Shown here in pieces: positions 5,746 to 7,924 of a stretch of DNA of 7,924 bases. The notes under the pieces were generated by a model. That model saw only the letters and a program-made list of their open reading frames with translations, was not told the DNA's origin and did no database searches. Position numbers and translations under genes: made by a program. Origin of the DNA: Rhodospirillaceae bacterium (GTDB taxonomy: Bacteria; Pseudomonadota; Alphaproteobacteria; SP197); the NCBI GenBank assembly GCA_018700655.1, contig JABIUG010000031.1, positions 1-7,924 on the forward strand, in the 5' to 3' direction. Position 1 is the stretch's first letter. The number at the start of each line of letters is the position of its first letter.

Positions 5746-6601
5746 AGGCATAAAGCCCGCCGGCGATGACGATGCCGATGCCGATGATGGTCCAGCTGTC
5801 AGGGAAATCGCCGAACATCAGGAAACCCATCACGGTGGCCCACACCACCATGGTGTAGCTGAAGGGCTGCAGGGTGGAAGCGGGCGCAAGCTGCAGCGCC
5901 CGGAAGAGCACGAGATGGCCCAGGCTGCCGAGCACGCCAACCAGCAGCAGGAGGCCCCATCCTCCGCGGTCGACCGGCTGCCACATGAAGGGCGCGGTCA
6001 CACCCAGCACGATCACGGCGATGATGGCGGTGTAGAGTGCGGTGGTCTCGACACTGTCGTTGAGGCCGACCTTGCGGATCAGTACCTGGAAGAGCCCCCA
6101 CAGGAAGGCGGCAAAAAGCGCCACAAGGGCAGCCGAACCCATCACGCCGGAACCGGGCCGCACGATCACCAGCACGCCGACGAAACCGATCGCGACCGCA
6201 GCCCAGCGGTGCCAGCCGACCTTTTCACCCAGCAGCGGCACGGCAAGGGCCATCGCCATCAGTGGCGAGACTGCGGCAATGCCGTGGACGTCGGCCAGCG
6301 GCAACAGGCTGAAGGCCCATATGAAGACGTAGATTTCAGCCAGCATGACAAGGCTGCGAATGACCTGGAGGCCGGGATTTTTGGAGCGAAGCGTTTCGGC
6401 CAGCCCGCGGCGGGCTGCGAGCGCGAGCGCGACAACCAGAAACATCAAGAACCGCACAAGCAGGATCTGGGCGATGGAGTGTTCTTCAACCAGCCACTTG
6501 GCCGTGGCGTCCATCGAGGCCATCAGGCACATCGCCAGTATCATCAGGCCGATACCGCGTGCCGTCTGGCCCGGCGCCTGATCCGGCGTTGCGGCGCTCA
6601 C
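5708..6601 (-). CDS. EamA/DMT-family transporter
   Basis: This is a second drug/metabolite permease, 297 residues, with about 10 predicted helices and two EamA domains. After a short polar N-terminus, helix 1 reads GLMILAMCLMASMDATAKWL, a common signature in alphaproteobacterial EamA proteins. LLVRFLMFLVV carries the helix-2 Arg. VPLLGEKVGWHRW is the end-of-repeat-1 turn. The second repeat ends with FGDFPDSWTIIGIGIVIAGG. Little identity is visible with the neighbouring EamA gene, so this is not a recent tandem duplication. The start is GTG (6599-6601), 4 bases after the stop of the upstream DUF962 gene and without a Shine-Dalgarno, which suggests translational coupling in a two-gene minus-strand operon. 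The substrate is unknown. Confidence 0.9.
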   Translation of the reverse strand: MSAATPDQAPGQTARGIGLMILAMCLMASMDATAKWLVEEHSIAQILLVRFLMFLVVALALAARRGLAETLRSKNPGLQVIRSLVMLAEIYVFIWAFSLLPLADVHGIAAVSPLMAMALAVPLLGEKVGWHRWAAVAIGFVGVLVIVRPGSGVMGSAALVALFAAFLWGLFQVLIRKVGLNDSVETTALYTAIIAVIVLGVTAPFMWQPVDRGGWGLLLLVGVLGSLGHLVLFRALQLAPASTLQPFSYTMVVWATVMGFLMFGDFPDSWTIIGIGIVIAGGLYAFSREHAASRSRR

Positions 6602-6605
6602 GCGA

Positions 6606-6956
6606 TCACGGCGTGGGGTCAGCGAGCCGGGGGCCGGTGCCGTGATGTGTGACCTCGGCTGCCATCCTGCCGGTCAGCATCAGGCCATACATGTGGAAAT
6701 CGCCCATCAGGCTCCAGAACGGATGGCTGAAGGTGGCCGGTTTGTTGCGTTCGATGAGAGCATGGCTGGCCCAGGCGAAGCCATAACCACAGAGCGGCAT
6801 GGCGAGCAGAAGCCAAGCGTTTCGGGTCACAATGGCGGCTGCGGCGATCACGATCACGCCGGTTGTTCCGATGAAATGGAGCATGCGCGTGGTCGACTTC
6901 ATGTGTTCGCGCACATAAAACGGCCAGAACTCCCTGTAACTATGCGGTTTCGCCAT
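6606..6956 (-). CDS. DUF962 / Mpo1-like membrane protein
   Basis: This is a 116-residue protein of the DUF962 (Mpo1-like) family. YREFWPFYVREH at the start, TRMLHFIGT at 23-31, GYGFAWASHALIERNKPATF at about 57-76 and PFWSLMGDFHMYG at about 79-91 follow the family pattern. Two hydrophobic stretches (about 28-43 and 47-63) are probable membrane helices. The conserved His residues H18, H27, H65 and H88 are all present. In yeast Mpo1 such residues support an Fe(II)-dependent dioxygenase in fatty-acid alpha-oxidation. The role of bacterial members is not established, so enzymatic function here is only inference. It is the first gene of a minus-strand pair with the EamA transporter. It has no Shine-Dalgarno, and a promoter seems to end right at the ATG. 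Confidence 0.88.
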   Translation of the reverse strand: MAKPHSYREFWPFYVREHMKSTTRMLHFIGTTGVIVIAAAAIVTRNAWLLLAMPLCGYGFAWASHALIERNKPATFSHPFWSLMGDFHMYGLMLTGRMAAEVTHHGTGPRLADPTP

Positions 6957-6962
6957 AAATTA

Positions 6963-6990
6963 AACATAGTCTTTCAGGGGCTTAGCGCAA
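6963..6990 (-). promoter_or_regulatory. Predicted promoter of the DUF962-EamA operon, near-leaderless
   Basis: Read on the minus strand, TTGCGC (6990-6985), 16 bp, then TATGTT (6968-6963), with the ATG 6 bases after the -10 hexamer. This copies the geometry of the PhyH promoter. Transcription would start at about the ATG, and no ribosome site is visible. The -35 overlaps a TTAGCGC half-site. Confidence 0.4.
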
Positions 6991-7014
6991 GATTGGGTCT
7001 TTTTCTCATGCGCG

Positions 7015-7043
7015 TTGCCGCCACCCTCTCACGTCGCTAAGTT
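7015..7043 (+). promoter_or_regulatory. Predicted promoter of the TPR-BamB operon
   Basis: TTGCCG (7015-7020), a 17-bp spacer and TAAGTT (7038-7043) resemble a sigma70-type promoter. Transcription would begin about 7050, leaving a short leader of about 20-25 bases with a ribosome site before GTG 7073. The -10 box lies inside a palindrome. Confidence 0.45.
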
Positions 7044-7047
7044 AGCG
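7035..7047 (+). repeat. Palindrome CGCTAA-G-TTAGCG over the -10 box, candidate operator
   Basis: This is a perfect 6-bp inverted repeat around a single central G. It covers the predicted -10 of the TPR-BamB promoter. The half-site TTAGCGC (7042-7048) recurs at 6982-6988, overlapping the -35 of the divergent operon, exactly 60 bp away. Confidence 0.4.
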
Positions 7048-7062
7048 CCGAATCGCATAGAT

Positions 7063-7066
7063 GAGG
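7063..7066 (+). promoter_or_regulatory. Ribosome binding site that favours GTG 7073 over ATG 7061
   Basis: GAGG ends 6 bases before GTG 7073, ideal spacing. The in-frame ATG at 7061 overlaps this site and has no Shine-Dalgarno of its own, so GTG 7073 is the preferred start. Confidence 0.5.
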
Positions 7067-7072
7067 CAGACC

Positions 7073-7729
7073 GTGGCCGATACCGGCGACCAATTGTTGC
7101 GTGAAGTAGAAGAGGACCTCCAGCGGGAGCAATGGCTCAAGCTGTGGAAGTCCTATGGCCGCTATGCGGTCGGTGCTGTTGTGCTGGTGATCGTGATTGT
7201 CGCTGGTTACACCGGCTACTCCAGCTATCGGCTCAGTCAGCTTGCCGAGGACGGTCATGCGTTCTGGCAGGCGGACCGTTCGGTCACCCTTGGTGACGTT
7301 GATGAGGCCACCGCCTTCTTCGATGCTTTGGTGCAGGATGGCAGCGGTGGATACCCCTACCTCGCCGGATTGCGCGAAGCCCAGCTTCTGGCCGCCGGTG
7401 GCGATCGGGACGGTGCGGTGGCGCTCTATGACCAGCTTGCCGCAATGGGCGATGTCGCCGAACTCTACCGCCAACTGGCCGCGCTTTATGCCGTGATGCT
7501 GCTGGTTGATGAAGGTGATCCGGTTGCCGTTAACAGCCGCATTGTTCCCCTGCTGCAGAGCCCCTGGCGCTATTCGGCGATGGAAATGCAGGCATTGTTG
7601 CAGTTGAGAACGGACGACACTGCTGCAGCTGTTGCCACCTTCCAGGCAATTGTCATCGATCCCAACACGCCGACCACGCTGCGCAACCGTGCTGCGGAAC
7701 TGTTGGCGATTGCGGGTGGAGCGCAATGA
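7073..7729 (+). CDS. Inner-membrane tetratricopeptide-repeat protein, YfgM-like
   Basis: This 218-residue single-pass protein has the layout of YfgM-type (TPR_21 family) proteins, which in E. coli associate with the Sec translocon and periplasmic chaperones. The short cytoplasmic N-terminus contains REVEEDLQREQWLKLWKSYG, the family's usual opening. One membrane helix follows at about residues 31-49 (AVGAVVLVIVIVAGY). The rest is a periplasmic alpha-helical domain with TPR-like helices, Ala- and Leu-rich with aromatic spacers: GHAFWQAD, GGYPYLAGLREAQLLAAGGD, GAVALYDQLAAMGD and LYRQLAALYAVMLL. The start chosen is GTG 7073; starting at ATG 7061 would add four residues. Its TGA overlaps the ATG of the following lipoprotein gene (ATGA), a strong sign of coupled translation. 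The pairing with BamB fits a shared role in outer-membrane protein export. Confidence 0.85.
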   Translation: MADTGDQLLREVEEDLQREQWLKLWKSYGRYAVGAVVLVIVIVAGYTGYSSYRLSQLAEDGHAFWQADRSVTLGDVDEATAFFDALVQDGSGGYPYLAGLREAQLLAAGGDRDGAVALYDQLAAMGDVAELYRQLAALYAVMLLVDEGDPVAVNSRIVPLLQSPWRYSAMEMQALLQLRTDDTAAAVATFQAIVIDPNTPTTLRNRAAELLAIAGGAQ

Positions 7730-7924
7730 GCGTGCGACTGATCGCCGCTGTGTTCTGTTGCCTTTCTCTGGCCGCCTGCAGTACAGACGCCTTCGATTGG
7801 CTGGGCGAGCCGCCACCGCCGCCGCTGGAAGGTGAGCGTATCGCGGTACTTGAGTTCGAGACGGAACTACGTGGCGATTCCGGGCTCGCTGATCTCCCGG
7901 TGGTGTTGCCGCCGCCGATCCCGA
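7726..7924 (+). CDS. bamB: BamB-like outer-membrane assembly lipoprotein (partial, 5' end)
   Basis: Only the first 66 codons are in the window. A lipoprotein signal peptide is clear: MSVRLIAAVFCC, then the lipobox LAAC with the lipidated Cys at residue 18. After it comes a short Pro-rich linker (EPPPPPLEG), then ERIAVLEF and LADLPVVLPPP, which match the opening of alphaproteobacterial BamB/PQQ-like beta-propeller proteins from memory of the family. BamB is the beta-propeller lipoprotein of the BAM complex that inserts outer-membrane proteins. The propeller blades lie beyond the window, so the identity rests on the N-terminus and on the coupled TPR gene upstream. Start ATG 7726 overlaps that gene's stop. 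Confidence 0.72.
   Translation, partial: MSVRLIAAVFCCLSLAACSTDAFDWLGEPPPPPLEGERIAVLEFETELRGDSGLADLPVVLPPPIP

Noticed and set aside
4918..6601. Recent tandem or inverted duplication of EamA genes
   Set aside because: The two proteins share only family-level motifs, differ in length and N-terminus, and show no obvious nucleotide repeat.
5732..6652. Plus-strand open frame of about 306 codons opposite the minus-strand EamA gene
   Set aside because: The product is His/Gln/Gly-rich and low in hydrophobic structure, and it is a mirror of the transporter codons. The EamA reading has clear helices and motifs.
1626..6956. A fatty-acid alpha-oxidation theme linking PhyH and the Mpo1-like gene
   Set aside because: The two genes are over 4 kb apart on opposite strands with unrelated genes between. 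PhyH proteins in bacteria act on many substrates, so the link is not supported.

Overview
The window is high-GC, densely packed bacterial DNA with short intergenic gaps. The closing gene pair is an inner-membrane TPR protein (YfgM-like) whose stop overlaps the start of a BamB-like lipoprotein. That arrangement, with the many small metabolic and transport genes, points to an alphaproteobacterium, but this is inference from gene content and not a phylogenetic placement. I see no rRNA, tRNA, CRISPR array, insertion sequence or phage gene.

Layout. (1) 1-501, minus strand: the N-terminal part of an MFS drug-efflux-type permease, running off the left edge. (2) About 530-1510, plus: a secreted GH18 chitinase-like hydrolase. 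These two face away from each other, and neither has a convincing start at the junction near 505-535. (3) 1626-3414, plus: a tight three-gene unit of a PhyH-type Fe(II)/2-oxoglutarate dioxygenase, an unrecognised 153-residue protein and a small exported protein. It ends in a bulged hairpin plus T-run at 3441-3477. (4) 3479-4182, plus: a cytochrome b561 pseudogene with an amber codon where a Trp is expected at codon 7, and a -1 frameshift near the C-terminus. (5) 4205-4843, plus: a glutathione S-transferase-like protein. (6) 4918-5745, plus, and 5708-6601, minus: two EamA/DMT transporters, convergent and overlapping by 38 bp. (7) 6606-6956, minus: a DUF962/Mpo1-like membrane protein, probably co-transcribed with the second EamA gene. 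(8) 7073-7729 and 7726 to the right edge, plus: the TPR protein and the BamB-like lipoprotein, linked to outer-membrane protein export and assembly.

Regulation. The 6957-7072 intergenic region appears to hold divergent promoters sharing a TTAGCGC half-site. The PhyH and DUF962 promoters have the same geometry (TTGCGG or TTGCGC, 16 bp, an AT-rich -10, 6 bp, ATG), which predicts near-leaderless mRNAs.

I did not find a clear new multi-gene defence or biosynthetic system. The strongest observations are the doubly damaged cytochrome b561 gene, the possible rearrangement junction at the left, the terminator-like hairpin that contains the next gene's Shine-Dalgarno, and the uncharacterised PhyH operon.
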